A model generated the notes under the pieces. The model made no database searches, had not been told where the DNA came from, and worked only from the letters and a program-made list of their open reading frames with translations. The position numbers and the translations under genes are program-made. This document shows, in pieces, positions 1-8,372 of a stretch of 64,000 nt of DNA (positions within the stretch are counted from its first letter, which is position 1; each line of letters opens with the position of its first letter). The DNA comes from Ancrocorticia sp047602305 (GTDB lineage: Bacteria > Actinomycetota > Actinomycetes > Actinomycetales > Actinomycetaceae), in assembly GCA_047602305.1 (NCBI GenBank), contig JASGHO010000001.1, positions 3,348,001 to 3,412,000 on the forward strand, in the 5' to 3' direction.

Positions 1-124
1 TGAGGGTGGTCATCGGGTAGTAAATCATTGGCTTGTCGTAGACGGGAACGAGCTGCTTTGAGGTTCCCAGGGTGATCGGATTGAGTCGAGTGCCGGAGCC
101 GCCGGCAAGAATGATTCCACGCAT
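1..124 (-). CDS. rmlA: Glucose-1-phosphate thymidylyltransferase RmlA (N-terminal part)
   Basis: The reverse strand from the ATG at 124 encodes about 41 residues before the window ends. They start MRGIILAGGSGTRL and contain SKQLVPVYDKPMIYYP, the nucleotide-binding loop and sugar-phosphate signature of RmlA/RfbA. The enzyme makes dTDP-glucose from glucose-1-phosphate and dTTP, the first step of dTDP-L-rhamnose synthesis for envelope polysaccharides; this role comes from the family. The gene starts 14 bases after the stop of the TIGR03089 gene on the same strand, so the three minus-strand genes here look like one operon. The C-terminal part lies outside the window. Confidence 0.93.
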   Translation of the reverse strand, partial: MRGIILAGGSGTRLNPITLGTSKQLVPVYDKPMIYYPMTTL

Positions 125-138
125 GACTATAGTCTCCC

Positions 139-855
139 TTAATTGCTGACAAATTGCGCCCCTAGAGCGCCCTCAATTTGCGTGATTTGTCCTGTATTTT
201 CCATATCGACGACGACGAGGCTGCCCCGGCCCAGTTGCCGGGCCGCGACGGCCAGCACCACGGCGGGATCCAACACACCCTCCGTACGGGTGATGAGGAT
301 GCGCGGGTGGTCATCCCCGCAGTCGAGTGTGCCCAGGCCGTGCCAGTGCGCGAAGTTTGAGGAGGCGGAGCGGGAATCGTCCATGAGGCTGTCGGGCTGG
401 CCCATCACCTCGGCGCTGGCGTCATACACGCCGGGGGAGAGCGGATCTCCCATCCAACGTAGGGCGAGCGGGCCAAGGTCAAGGGCGGCGATGGACTCGG
501 CGGGCGAGGCCTCGGGGTCATGCTTCTCGGGGCGCGAGGTGATGATGGCCTGGGCGGGCTCGTCCGAAAGCGGGCGCGGCGTCGTCGTTCGTGAAGACTC
601 CACCCGTACCTCCAACCCCGCAAGCATCGCTCCCAGGCCCCACAGCAGCTGCTTCCAGTGGGCGGGAAGATCCAGCTCCACCGCGGCGCCCGGGTCGAGC
701 CAGAGCTCGTCGGCGAGGTAGCCGGCAATCTTGGCGAGGTGATTGGCTGCTACCTTGCCGGAGAGTTCCATGCGCCCCTGCTCGCCGTACCAGGTGAGGG
801 CGGGCTGGGTGCCGCGCGCGGCGAGCGAGCGGTAGAGGGAGAGCGCGTCAGTCAT
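139..855 (-). CDS. TIGR03089 family protein
   Basis: A 238-residue protein starting MTDALSLYRSLAARG. It matches the actinobacterium-restricted TIGR03089 family (Rv3268-like), whose biochemical role is unknown. Family members sit beside rhamnose and cell-wall polysaccharide genes, as here between an IMPase-family gene and rmlA. Visible features are the early AALTWYGE-like segment (here PALTWYGEQGRMELSG) and a conserved acidic, hydrophobic body without signal peptide or membrane segments. The ATG at 855 overlaps the upstream stop codon by eight bases, which suggests translational coupling. The fold vaguely resembles the N-terminal part of an acyl-adenylate enzyme, but that is only an impression. 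Confidence 0.8.
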   Translation of the reverse strand: MTDALSLYRSLAARGTQPALTWYGEQGRMELSGKVAANHLAKIAGYLADELWLDPGAAVELDLPAHWKQLLWGLGAMLAGLEVRVESSRTTTPRPLSDEPAQAIITSRPEKHDPEASPAESIAALDLGPLALRWMGDPLSPGVYDASAEVMGQPDSLMDDSRSASSNFAHWHGLGTLDCGDDHPRILITRTEGVLDPAVVLAVAARQLGRGSLVVVDMENTGQITQIEGALGAQFVSN

Positions 856-1816
856 CACTATCCTCGCTGGTCGTCTCGTTGCTGGTTGCCGCCGACGCTG
901 CCTTGGCGGTGGCTGCCGACGCCCCGTTGCCAGCGGCTGCCGAAGCACGCCGCGCGGACTCCGCCAAGTCCGCGCGCCCCATGATCTCCAGGCAGAACGC
1001 GGCCGCCTCGGGCGTCCCGCCAGCCGCGTAGTTGGTGGCGAGGGCAAGATCGCGGGTGTAGAGGCGGGTGCCGTCGGTGGGCGTGGAGGGGTTGTCGACG
1101 TCGTCGAAACCGAGATAGATGCCTCCGGCGCGCTGCACCAGCAGGATACCGGCGGCCACGTCCCACGGGTTGGTGTCCATGTTGAAGGTGGCGAGGAAGT
1201 GACCGGCGGCCACGTCGGCGAGGGACAGCGCGGTGGAGCCGGGGCGGCGTACCGAGCGAGTCTCGCGCACCAGACGGAGGAATCCGAGCGCGGCGGCTTC
1301 GTCTCCACCGCGCGCCGAGGGGAAGGAGGTGGAGAAGACGCCCTGGGCAATCGGCGCCTGTGAGACCCGCATGCGTTCGCCGTTGCAGTAGGCGCCGGTT
1401 TCGTCGGCGCGATAGAGGATGCCGGCGGTGGGCTGATAGATGACGGCCGCGATGACCTCGCCGTGGCGGGCAGCGGCAATGGACACGCACCAATGGTCGA
1501 AACCGATGGCGAAGTTGGAGGTGCCGTCGATCGGGTCGACGTACCACAGGACGTCGTCGTCCCCGGCCTCGCGAACCGTCCCGTCCGCGCTGATGAGCTC
1601 CGCCGATTCCTCCCCGACGATGAGGGAGTCGGGAGCTTGCGCGAGAATCACCTCGACGATGCGCCGCTGCGCCTCCGTATCATGAACGGTGACCACATCG
1701 TGGAAATCGGCCTTGTACTTCACGTTTCCCGGAGAGCGGAAGGCACGGACGAGGTAATCGGAGACGGAACGAGCCGCATGCTCGGCAATATCGGCGAGTG
1801 CGATGGAATCAGTCAT
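848..1816 (-). CDS. Inositol monophosphatase family phosphatase
   Basis: About 322 residues from the ATG at 1816 (MTDSIALADIA); an in-frame ATG at 1825 is an alternative. GGGAG just before 1816 favours the shorter form. Family metal-binding motifs are visible: GEES, then WYVDPIDGTSNF (motif A), and near the C-terminus NPWDVAAGILLVQRAGG (motif B). Such enzymes hydrolyse sugar or inositol monophosphates (inositol-1-P, histidinol-P, fructose-1,6-bisP) with Mg2+. The exact substrate cannot be told from sequence. The last ~35 residues are a low-complexity Ala/Ser/Thr tail not needed by the family. It heads the operon with TIGR03089 and rmlA, which points to envelope sugar metabolism. Confidence 0.88.
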   Translation of the reverse strand: MTDSIALADIAEHAARSVSDYLVRAFRSPGNVKYKADFHDVVTVHDTEAQRRIVEVILAQAPDSLIVGEESAELISADGTVREAGDDDVLWYVDPIDGTSNFAIGFDHWCVSIAAARHGEVIAAVIYQPTAGILYRADETGAYCNGERMRVSQAPIAQGVFSTSFPSARGGDEAAALGFLRLVRETRSVRRPGSTALSLADVAAGHFLATFNMDTNPWDVAAGILLVQRAGGIYLGFDDVDNPSTPTDGTRLYTRDLALATNYAAGGTPEAAAFCLEIMGRADLAESARRASAAAGNGASAATAKAASAATSNETTSEDSDD

Positions 1817-1910
1817 GTCTCCCATGGTGTCACGATTTGGACAGTGAACACCAAAGATCACCCGATACTGGGAAAAGACTGATGAAAGAATCCAACCTAC
1901 TGCTTTCGCC

Positions 1911-1939
1911 TTGACTTCACCCGACGACACGCGTGTAAT
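1911..1939 (+). promoter_or_regulatory. Predicted promoter of whiB2
   Basis: TTGACT at 1911-1916 and TGTAAT at 1934-1939 are separated by exactly 17 bases and match a housekeeping actinobacterial -35/-10 pair. The ribosome-binding site AAGGAG at 1970-1975 and the ATG at 1984 follow at suitable distances. Confidence 0.65.
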
Positions 1940-1983
1940 TCTAGGTGGACATCACCCAATTTTTCCGACAAGGAGACCCCACG

Positions 1984-2346
1984 ATGCGAGTTTCGTCCGA
2001 ATGGACTCCCGTTGCGCAGCTTGGGCCGCATGAGCTCACCGCGGACGAACAGCAGGAGTTCATGCTGGGCATTTTCAATCTGGGGTACGGAACCGCGTCC
2101 GGCGAGCAGCTCGCCTGGCAGGATTTCGCCCTCTGTGCGGAAACTGATCCAGATATTTTTTTCCCGGAAAAGGGCGGCTCCACAACCCCTGCGACCAGCG
2201 TCTGCTCGCAGTGCATGGTGCAGGCCGAGTGCCTGGAGTACGCCATTTCTCACGACATCCGCCACGGGATTTGGGGCGGCATGTCCGATAACGATCGCCG
2301 CCGGCTCTCGCGTGAGCGCCGCCGCGTGAGCGGACTGGGTGCCTAA
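1984..2346 (+). CDS. whiB2: WhiB-family iron-sulfur transcription factor (WhiB2 type)
   Basis: A 120-residue WhiB-like protein. The four cluster-ligand cysteines are visible (one in DFALCAETD, then SVCSQC and AEC), followed by the G-I/V-W-G-G turn (HGIWGGMSDNDRRRL) and a basic C-terminal tail for DNA/sigma contact. The family carries a [4Fe-4S] cluster and acts with the housekeeping sigma factor. WhiB2 (WhmD) controls septation and cell division in mycobacteria. The ATG at 1984 is chosen because AAGGAG lies eight bases upstream and the family starts near here; a longer in-frame reading to 1945 has no ribosome-binding site. The stop is three bases before the glycosyltransferase start, as in other actinobacteria. 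Confidence 0.92.
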   Translation: MRVSSEWTPVAQLGPHELTADEQQEFMLGIFNLGYGTASGEQLAWQDFALCAETDPDIFFPEKGGSTTPATSVCSQCMVQAECLEYAISHDIRHGIWGGMSDNDRRRLSRERRRVSGLGA

Positions 2347-2349
2347 GGT

Positions 2350-5300
2350 TTGAATCCCCTGACCCCTCCTGCCCGTGACGTTCTCGCCGTTCTCGTCACC
2401 CGGGCAGACGATCAGTACTTCACCGATACCCTGCGAGCAGTCGCGGACCAGGAACTCCTTCCGGGCCGACTGACGATTGTGCTTGCGGGGGAATCGGACG
2501 AATCGGACCTCGCCCGCGTTGAAGGGATGGTGTCCGAGTATGTAACGACGACGACGCGCGTCATCGCGGCTCCGAACGCCCAGAACTTCGCGCAGGCCGT
2601 CAACGGCGCGGTTGATGGCGAGGAGAGCTGGTTGTGGCTGCTGCACGCAGACGGCGCTCCGCGCCCTTCCTGCCTTCAGTTGCAGGTGCGCCTTGCTGAG
2701 ACGAGCCCGAAGATCGGGGCCGTGGGTGTCAAGCAGGTGGCGTGGGACGATCCGCGCGACCTGTACGAGGTGGGTATTCGCGCTACTCGCTCGGCGCGCC
2801 GGGTGCCAGAGATCGAGCCCGGAGAGTTTGACCAGGGGCAGCTGGACTATCGCGAGGATGTTCTCGCGGTGGGCAGCGTGGCGATGCTGGTGCGCCGGGA
2901 GGCTTTCGAGGCGGTGGGTCGCCTCGACGCGGCGCTCGGGCCCTATGGCGACGGCTTGGAGTTCTCGCGCCGCCTGTGGAGTGCGGGATGGCGTGTGGTG
3001 GTCGAGCCGAACGCCGTGATTGCGCATGCGCGCACCTCCTTGGATGCCCCCACCAGTGCGACGTTTGCGAGCCGGCGCAGCGCCCAGCTCTACAACGCGG
3101 CGCTGGCCGCCCCGGCGATTGGTCTGGTCCTTCTTGTTCTGGGGCAGCTTGTGCTGGCGCCGATGCGCGCGGTGGGGCGTCTGATTTCAAAGGATGTGCG
3201 CCACGCGGTACCGGAGTTGGCGGGTGCCTACCGTTTCGTGAGGATGCTTCCGGCTCTCATGGCGGCGCGCCGCCGCTTGGCTTCTGTTACCCGCGTGCCC
3301 CGAGCTGTCCTCAAAGCGCTGGAGGAATCTCCGCGCGACGTATGGCTTGCCCAGCGTCATGTGCGCCATTCGCAGGAGGACGCCGCCGCCATGGCGGATA
3401 TGCCGGGCCCGCTGGAGCTGCGCGAACTAGCTGCCGCTCAGAGATCTCGGCGCATCTGGGGCACGCTGACCTTGGTGGTCGCGGTACTGGGGAGCGTGGT
3501 GGGCCTCATCCCGCTCATCGGACGGGGTGTCCTCACCGGGGGCGCCCTACTTCCCGATGCCTCCAGCTTTCGTGACCTTGCGGCCATGGCAGCCTCGGGC
3601 TGGCTCCCGGCCGGGGACGGCCTGGCCGCCCCCGTGGACGCGTTATGGCTGGTGCTGGGGCCGTTGGTGCTTCTCACCACGCCGTTGGGTGGTTCGCTCG
3701 GGGCGGTGGCCAGCACCATTGTGATGACGGGCATTGTTCTTTCTGCTGTGGCTGCCTTCTGGGCGTCGGGTCGGATTGCCAGCTCCGCTCCGCTGCGTGC
3801 GCTCGCGGCCCTGATGTGGGCCTTTGCCCCGCCACTTCTCGCCGCAGTATCCGTGGGGCACGTGGCCGGGATCGTGTGGCACGTGCTGGCACCGGCGCTG
3901 GTGGCGTGCGCCCTCGATACCTGGCGTACCCCTTCTGTACGGGCGCTTGGGCGCACCGCACTTCTTCTCGCCATCATGAGTGCTGCTGCCCCGGCCACCG
4001 CGCTCCTTATTCTTCCGGTGCTTGCCGGGGTGGCCTACCGCCGCGCCTGGCGCTGGCTGTGGATCCCGGTGCCCACGCTGGCGCTGCTTGCCCCCACGCT
4101 TCTTGCGGCGGCGCGTGTTGAGGCGGGGTGGAAGCTGCTTCTTGCCAGCCCGGGCCAACCGCTGGCCACCTCCGTTAGCGCTTTTGACATCCTCACCTTC
4201 TCGCCGGCGCTGGCTGATGCGGTGGCGCTGGATTCTTCGGGTTCTTCCGCTTTCGCCAGTGTCGTTGGGACTGCGCTTCCCATCATCTTCACCCTCCTGC
4301 TGGTTATTCCGATCGCGGCGCTCCTGGCGCGTGCGGACTGGCGCGTGTGGATCGGATGGAGCGCCGTTGGTGTGGGCATCATCTGGGCGGTGGCCTGTGC
4401 CGTGACCGAGGTGGCCGTCGTTGCTCAGGTTCCTGCGCTCGCGGCCGCGACGGCGTGGCCAGGTATGGCCCTCTCGCTGTCGGTTCTGGGACTGTGGCTG
4501 GCGCTTGTGGGAGGCGGCGACATGTTGCGGGGGATGCTTGAAGCTCCCGGGTGGCCGCGTATCGCCGCGATATGTGCCGCGGCAAGCGTGGCGCTCTCCT
4601 GTCTCGGACAGGCCAACATGTGGGCCGGGCAATCACTGCGCGGCGACACCCCATTGAGTTCGGCTTCAGCAAGCTCGCTCCCCGCGGTTGCCATGGCGGA
4701 GCAGCGCGGCGATTACCGCTCGCGGGTGCTGGAGATCATTCCCAGCGATGCGGGCAGCGTCATCAGTGTGCTGCGGGGCCCGGGCGCTCAGCTCCATGAC
4801 AACTCGATGGTCGCTGGCATCTTGAACCTCTCCTCGCAAAGCGCTGGCCTTGACGCGGCCCGTGAGGATCTTGCCCAGGCTCTTGCCGATCCCAGCGGCA
4901 GCGGCGCAGCCCAGATCTTCGCAGAGCACGCAATATCGCATGTGTTCGTTCCGGCCTCAGAAGACCCGGATAGCGACGACGCCCGCAAGGCCCTCATCTC
5001 CCGCCTCGGCGGGGTGGGCGGGCTGGAGTTCGTCACCGAGAATACCTCGGGAGCCTTCTGGCGGGTGCGAGTGGGCATCGGCGAGGCGGACGCTCCGAGT
5101 ACCTCCCGTCTGAGGATCGACGACGACGAAACAACCGTATCTCTCACCTCAGGACGCATCGGATCGCGTCTGGATATCCCGGCGGGAGGGCAGGGGCGCC
5201 GCCTCGTGCTGAGCGAACGTGCCGATGCCGGGTGGGGTGCCACATTCGACGGCGTCGCCCTCGGAGCCGTCAGTGATGGATGGCGGCAAGCCTGGGAGCT

Positions 5301-5436
5301 CCCCGCTCACGCTGGTCACCTGCGGATTCACTACGGCGGATCGGTGCCGTGGATACTCTACGGCCAGGTCGCCGTCTTGGGCGTGGCCCTGGTTCTGGCA
5401 CTCCCGACTCGGCGACGGAAGCAGGCGTGGGTATGA
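2350..5436 (+). CDS. Large membrane-bound family 2 glycosyltransferase
   Basis: 1028 residues from a TTG at 2350, three bases after the whiB2 stop. Residues ~10-240 are a GT2 (GT-A) domain: VLAVLVTRADDQYFTDTL, then LLHADGAPRPSCL at the nucleotide/metal position, and GPYGDGLEFSRRLW. A transmembrane segment follows at ~250-275, then a cytoplasmic stretch, then roughly ten hydrophobic segments between ~365 and 755. An extracytoplasmic domain fills ~760-1000, with a last membrane helix near the C-terminus (VPWILYGQVAVLGVALVLALP). The TTG start is needed to keep the first strand of the GT domain, and no other in-frame start fits. It probably builds or exports an envelope glycan; the acceptor is unknown. 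Confidence 0.85.
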   Translation: MNPLTPPARDVLAVLVTRADDQYFTDTLRAVADQELLPGRLTIVLAGESDESDLARVEGMVSEYVTTTTRVIAAPNAQNFAQAVNGAVDGEESWLWLLHADGAPRPSCLQLQVRLAETSPKIGAVGVKQVAWDDPRDLYEVGIRATRSARRVPEIEPGEFDQGQLDYREDVLAVGSVAMLVRREAFEAVGRLDAALGPYGDGLEFSRRLWSAGWRVVVEPNAVIAHARTSLDAPTSATFASRRSAQLYNAALAAPAIGLVLLVLGQLVLAPMRAVGRLISKDVRHAVPELAGAYRFVRMLPALMAARRRLASVTRVPRAVLKALEESPRDVWLAQRHVRHSQEDAAAMADMPGPLELRELAAAQRSRRIWGTLTLVVAVLGSVVGLIPLIGRGVLTGGALLPDASSFRDLAAMAASGWLPAGDGLAAPVDALWLVLGPLVLLTTPLGGSLGAVASTIVMTGIVLSAVAAFWASGRIASSAPLRALAALMWAFAPPLLAAVSVGHVAGIVWHVLAPALVACALDTWRTPSVRALGRTALLLAIMSAAAPATALLILPVLAGVAYRRAWRWLWIPVPTLALLAPTLLAAARVEAGWKLLLASPGQPLATSVSAFDILTFSPALADAVALDSSGSSAFASVVGTALPIIFTLLLVIPIAALLARADWRVWIGWSAVGVGIIWAVACAVTEVAVVAQVPALAAATAWPGMALSLSVLGLWLALVGGGDMLRGMLEAPGWPRIAAICAAASVALSCLGQANMWAGQSLRGDTPLSSASASSLPAVAMAEQRGDYRSRVLEIIPSDAGSVISVLRGPGAQLHDNSMVAGILNLSSQSAGLDAAREDLAQALADPSGSGAAQIFAEHAISHVFVPASEDPDSDDARKALISRLGGVGGLEFVTENTSGAFWRVRVGIGEADAPSTSRLRIDDDETTVSLTSGRIGSRLDIPAGGQGRRLVLSERADAGWGATFDGVALGAVSDGWRQAWELPAHAGHLRIHYGGSVPWILYGQVAVLGVALVLALPTRRRKQAWV

Positions 5437-6854
5437 AAACTCGTCAGGTAGTCACCTCGGTTTGTGTCCTCGCCCTGGCCGGAGCGGCCTCCGGGCTTGC
5501 CGTAGCCCTTCTGCCCACCGAGGAACGTACGCTCCCGGTGCCGGTTATTGAGACCGGAGGCCCCGCACAAGCGTTGTGCCCGGGTGGTTTTGAACGCACC
5601 CTCGGCCAAGGGCTCGATGTTGGCCAGGTCGATGAAGGCGTCACTGCAAGCTCGTGGTTCCTCACGGCTTCTGACGCCACAGAATTCCTCCCGTGGCCCA
5701 GTGGTGACAGCCCCGTGGACGGGCCGTTCGAGAAACGTGCCGTGACCGCTGGCGCCGTCGTCGGCGCTCTTCACAGCGAGCAGGCAAGTACTGAAGCAGA
5801 GCAGTTTGCCGGGGCGAATATCTACTCCGCGCGCGCCGGGGATACCCGCGGCCTGGCAATCGGACCGTGCGTCTCCAGTGCCGTCGACTTCTGGTTTGTG
5901 GGCTCCGCCAGTGGCGTGGGCATCTCGAACCAGCTCCTCCTCTTCAATCCCGGGCAGACCTCTGTCGGGGTGCAGCTCACCGCCTACGGATCTCGCGGCC
6001 CGCTCTCGCTCGGAACCATGAGCAGCGTGGCGGTTGCCGCAGACTCGATGGAACGAGTCGACCTAGATGGTCTCATTCCGTCGGACTCCCGCATTGCGCT
6101 GCATGTGAGCACCGAGTCGGGCGCGATCGCCGCACTCATGCAGAGCAACGAGATAGACGGCGCCAAGCCGCGCGGAGTGAGCATCATGTCAGGGTCCAGC
6201 AAGGGCCGCGAACTGTTGATCCCGGCCATCACGGTCCCGCAGGACACGGCCGCGACCCCGTCGGTTCGCATCGTGAACACCGAGACCCTTAAAGCCAAGG
6301 TCTCTGTGGAGCTTATTGGACCGGACGGGCGGCTCGAACTACCGGGTGGTAGTGACGTCGCCGTCGCCCCTGGGGCAGTCCTCGACCTCTCGCTGGCCGG
6401 CGTGAAAGCGGGGGACTACGCGCTACGCGTCACCTCTGAACAGGTGATCGCCGCCGGAGCACTCCTCCTCACCGCCGATTCAGCCGCCGGGGCACGAGAT
6501 GTGACCTGGGCGAGCGCTCGCGAACCGCTCACCTCCGGTGCCGTGGCGGTCGGAGAAACCACGACGTCGGCGATCGTCACCTCTTTGTCCGATGAGCAGG
6601 CCAGCGCGCAGATCATCCCGGTGTCAAAGGAGGGCATCGAGTTGAGTCCGCTGCCGGTTGATCTCGCAGGACCGGGAACCGTCACTGTGGAACTGCCCGA
6701 GGGGGCAGTCGGCTTCCTCTTCTCCTCCTCGCAGCCGGTACTGGCCGGGGCGCTCTCCCGCATCGCGGTGGACGGGGGAGACGGAATTGAGTGGACCCCG
6801 GTGTTCACCCCCGCCGTCGATGACGCCCTCGGGCGTATCGCCGCCACCAACTAG
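5433..6854 (+). CDS. DUF5719 family exported protein
   Basis: 473 residues from the ATG at 5433, which overlaps the glycosyltransferase stop (ATGA) and so is probably translationally coupled. A hydrophobic signal/anchor segment lies at residues ~5-27 (VVTSVCVLALAGAASGLAVALL), so the protein is exported or anchored. The rest is Ala/Gly/Ser/Val-rich beta-type sequence. The gene occupies the position of DUF5719 proteins in actinobacterial whiB2-GT clusters, and I assign it mainly on that context and composition. The function is unknown. Pairing with the glycosyltransferase suggests that they act together at the envelope. Confidence 0.75.
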   Translation: MKTRQVVTSVCVLALAGAASGLAVALLPTEERTLPVPVIETGGPAQALCPGGFERTLGQGLDVGQVDEGVTASSWFLTASDATEFLPWPSGDSPVDGPFEKRAVTAGAVVGALHSEQASTEAEQFAGANIYSARAGDTRGLAIGPCVSSAVDFWFVGSASGVGISNQLLLFNPGQTSVGVQLTAYGSRGPLSLGTMSSVAVAADSMERVDLDGLIPSDSRIALHVSTESGAIAALMQSNEIDGAKPRGVSIMSGSSKGRELLIPAITVPQDTAATPSVRIVNTETLKAKVSVELIGPDGRLELPGGSDVAVAPGAVLDLSLAGVKAGDYALRVTSEQVIAAGALLLTADSAAGARDVTWASAREPLTSGAVAVGETTTSAIVTSLSDEQASAQIIPVSKEGIELSPLPVDLAGPGTVTVELPEGAVGFLFSSSQPVLAGALSRIAVDGGDGIEWTPVFTPAVDDALGRIAATN

Positions 6855-6894
6855 CGATTGCGCGGCGAGTGGGGCGGTGAGTAGGGCGGTGGTG

Positions 6895-6967
6895 AAAATC
6901 TATCTCCGGTATTCGCCTACCTGCGTGCTATGGGTACACAGGGTGCGGGATTTGGGAGATAGTTTTT
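6895..6967. repeat. Palindromic element, family A copy 1
   Basis: A ~73-bp imperfect palindrome between two convergent genes. AAAA-T-CTATCTCC at the left pairs with GG(G)AGATAGTTTTT at the right, with further pairing inside (TACCTGCGTG with CACAGGGTG) around a centre containing ATGGGTACAC. A-rich and T-rich ends let it act as a bidirectional terminator here. A second, related copy lies at 7497-7566 in a divergent promoter region, so it is not simply a terminator. Confidence 0.6.
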
Positions 6968-6977
6968 CGTTGCTCGA

Positions 6978-7415
6978 TTAGCTCCGCAGGTAGTCGATAT
7001 CTTCCGGGTGTTTGCCCAACGCGGAGGCGAGCTGTTCGGTGACAACCGAATGGATGAAGAGCCGTGGATACGGGTCCTTCGCGGCCGCCGCCAGAATCGG
7101 CATGCGATAGAAGATGATGCGCCCGGTGATCTTTGCCGGCTTCTCGAAGGGAAGATAACGCGCCAGCGGCACACCGTTCTCCCACGGCGCCGGATCGTTC
7201 TCGGGAACGTCAAGCACCCCGTAATCGATATGCCGCATCTCGTGTCCGAAGAAACGGCGATAGGTCATGAGATCAAAAGCAATGAAGTCATCGAACTTGT
7301 CCGCCCGGGTACGGGCGGCCGGGACGTGGCCGGGAATGACCGGGCCGCGCATGCCGCGCCCGTGCCTGTCACGGCGGCGTGCCTGGGTGCGCAGAGGCGG
7401 AATGTTCATGGGCAT
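6978..7415 (-). CDS. Metallopeptidase-like family protein (PF06262-like, actinobacterial type)
   Basis: 145 residues reading MPMNIPPLRTQARRR at the start, with a basic N-terminus, then FDDFIAFDLMTYRRFFG, a YLPF..PAKITGRIIFYRMPI core, and HSVVTEQLASALGKHPEDIDYL at the end. This matches the actinobacterial branch of zincin-like metallopeptidase-family proteins. In that branch the usual C-terminal HExxH helix is replaced by a V-x-E-Q-x-A-x-L-G pattern, so peptidase activity is doubtful. The position next to DUF3499 is conserved in the phylum. The start could be 7415 or 7409; neither has a clear ribosome-binding site. It lies opposite to its neighbours and is flanked by the two family A palindromes. 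Confidence 0.72.
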   Translation of the reverse strand: MPMNIPPLRTQARRRDRHGRGMRGPVIPGHVPAARTRADKFDDFIAFDLMTYRRFFGHEMRHIDYGVLDVPENDPAPWENGVPLARYLPFEKPAKITGRIIFYRMPILAAAAKDPYPRLFIHSVVTEQLASALGKHPEDIDYLRS

Positions 7416-7496
7416 ACGGCAAGCCTACCGTGCCCGCGAAATCCCATGGCGGATGCGCATCATGACACAGAATCCAGCAAGACTGCTGCGCCCGCG

Positions 7497-7566
7497 AAAT
7501 CCATCTCCGTAATCCGCCACCCTGTGTGTCATGGGTACACGAGATGCGGGATTCCGGAGATCTTTT
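7497..7566. repeat. Palindromic element, family A copy 2
   Basis: A ~70-bp palindrome related to that at 6895-6967. ATCTCCGTAATCC-GC at the left mirrors GCGGGATTCCGGAGAT at the right around ATGGGTACAC, which is identical at the centre of copy 1. TGCGGGATT and GGAGAT are also shared. It sits between the divergent starts of the metallopeptidase-like gene and DUF3499, where a terminator is not expected. A degenerate half-copy lies just before it at about 7432-7475 (CCCGCGAAATCC is repeated). Confidence 0.6.
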
Positions 7567-7662
7567 GCGGTGCCGGGCGAACCGAGTTAACCGGGCGAAC
7601 CGAGTAGGACCACGATGGCCGCGAGAGGAGCACTCGCGGAGGCGGTGGTACGGTTGGAGACT

Positions 7663-8040
7663 GTGAGACACGTCCGAGAATGTTCGCGCCAGAACTGCCA
7701 CGAGGCCGCGGTGGCCACCATGACCTACGGTTATGAAGAAGCCACGGCCGTGCTGGGTCCGCTTTCGCCCACCCCGGAGCCGGGTGCGCTGGAGTTGTGT
7801 GCCTATCACGCGCATTCGGTGACAGTGCCCCGCGGCTGGTCCATGGTGCGGCTGGTAACCGAGTTTGAAGCTGCCCCGCCCTCGGATTCGGATCTCATGG
7901 CGCTCGCGAACGCGATCCGTGCTGCGGCGCGTCGCAACGTCCCCGAACCGACGCGCTTGCGCTCCGATATCCGTGCCCTTCCCAAGAACGATGGCCGCCT
8001 CGCCGTCGTTCCCGATTCTCAGGAGAACCCGAGTGAATAG
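7663..8040 (+). CDS. DUF3499 family protein
   Basis: About 125 residues from the GTG at 7663 (VRHVRECSRQNCHEAAVATMTY). The zinc-ribbon-like pattern is clear: CSRQNC near the start, then ELCAYHA, i.e. C-x4-C...C-x2-H. TAVLGPLSPTPEPG and PRGWSMVRL are DUF3499 signatures. The function is unknown. The gene is confined to actinobacteria and is placed near whiB2, manB and Trm112 genes. GGAG four bases before the GTG supports this start; a longer reading to 7615 would add a non-conserved leader. In many relatives a phosphomannomutase gene follows, but here the next gene is Trm112, starting within the last codons. Confidence 0.82.
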   Translation: MRHVRECSRQNCHEAAVATMTYGYEEATAVLGPLSPTPEPGALELCAYHAHSVTVPRGWSMVRLVTEFEAAPPSDSDLMALANAIRAAARRNVPEPTRLRSDIRALPKNDGRLAVVPDSQENPSE

Positions 8041-8227
8041 CATGCTGCCCAGCTGGATTGATGACGCACTGCGATGCCCGACGACTGGCGCCACGCTGGA
8101 ATGGTCTGCGCGCGAGGACGGGGTGACCGAGTTGGTCTCGACGAATAGCGAGGGACCCCGCTACGCGTACCCTGTGAACGACGGGGTTCCCATCCTGCTC
8201 TCCTTCGAAGCCCGAGTGCTTGACTGA
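8033..8227 (+). CDS. Trm112 family protein
   Basis: 64 residues from the GTG at 8033, overlapping the end of DUF3499. AGGAG at 8021-8025 lies seven bases upstream and decides this start. LPSWIDDALRCPTTGATLEW at the front and YAYPVNDGVPILL at the end are the two conserved blocks of bacterial Trm112/YcaR proteins. Of the usual zinc cysteines only one is visible, so metal binding is probably lost. Eukaryotic Trm112 activates methyltransferases; bacterial members are small stabilising partners of unknown targets. In other actinobacteria it follows manB. Confidence 0.8.
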   Translation: MNSMLPSWIDDALRCPTTGATLEWSAREDGVTELVSTNSEGPRYAYPVNDGVPILLSFEARVLD

Positions 8228-8372
8228 TTGACTGACGCCGGTCACGACTGATTGACGCCGGTCGCGATTGGCGTGTCGCCGCTGAATTCAGTGGCCGATG
8301 TCGCCTCTTGCTCGTGCGGCTCGCGCCCGGGCAAGGTCACATCGGCGGATGTTACGTGAGAATATAGGACAC

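Noticed and set aside
139..1479. 446-codon minus-strand frame covering TIGR03089 and part of the phosphatase
   Set aside because: Only its last 238 codons (from 855) are a recognisable protein; the upstream part is an out-of-frame reading of the phosphatase gene.
1945..1983. Longer start for whiB2 at 1945
   Set aside because: No ribosome-binding site, and it overlaps the predicted -10/transcription start; AAGGAG supports 1984.
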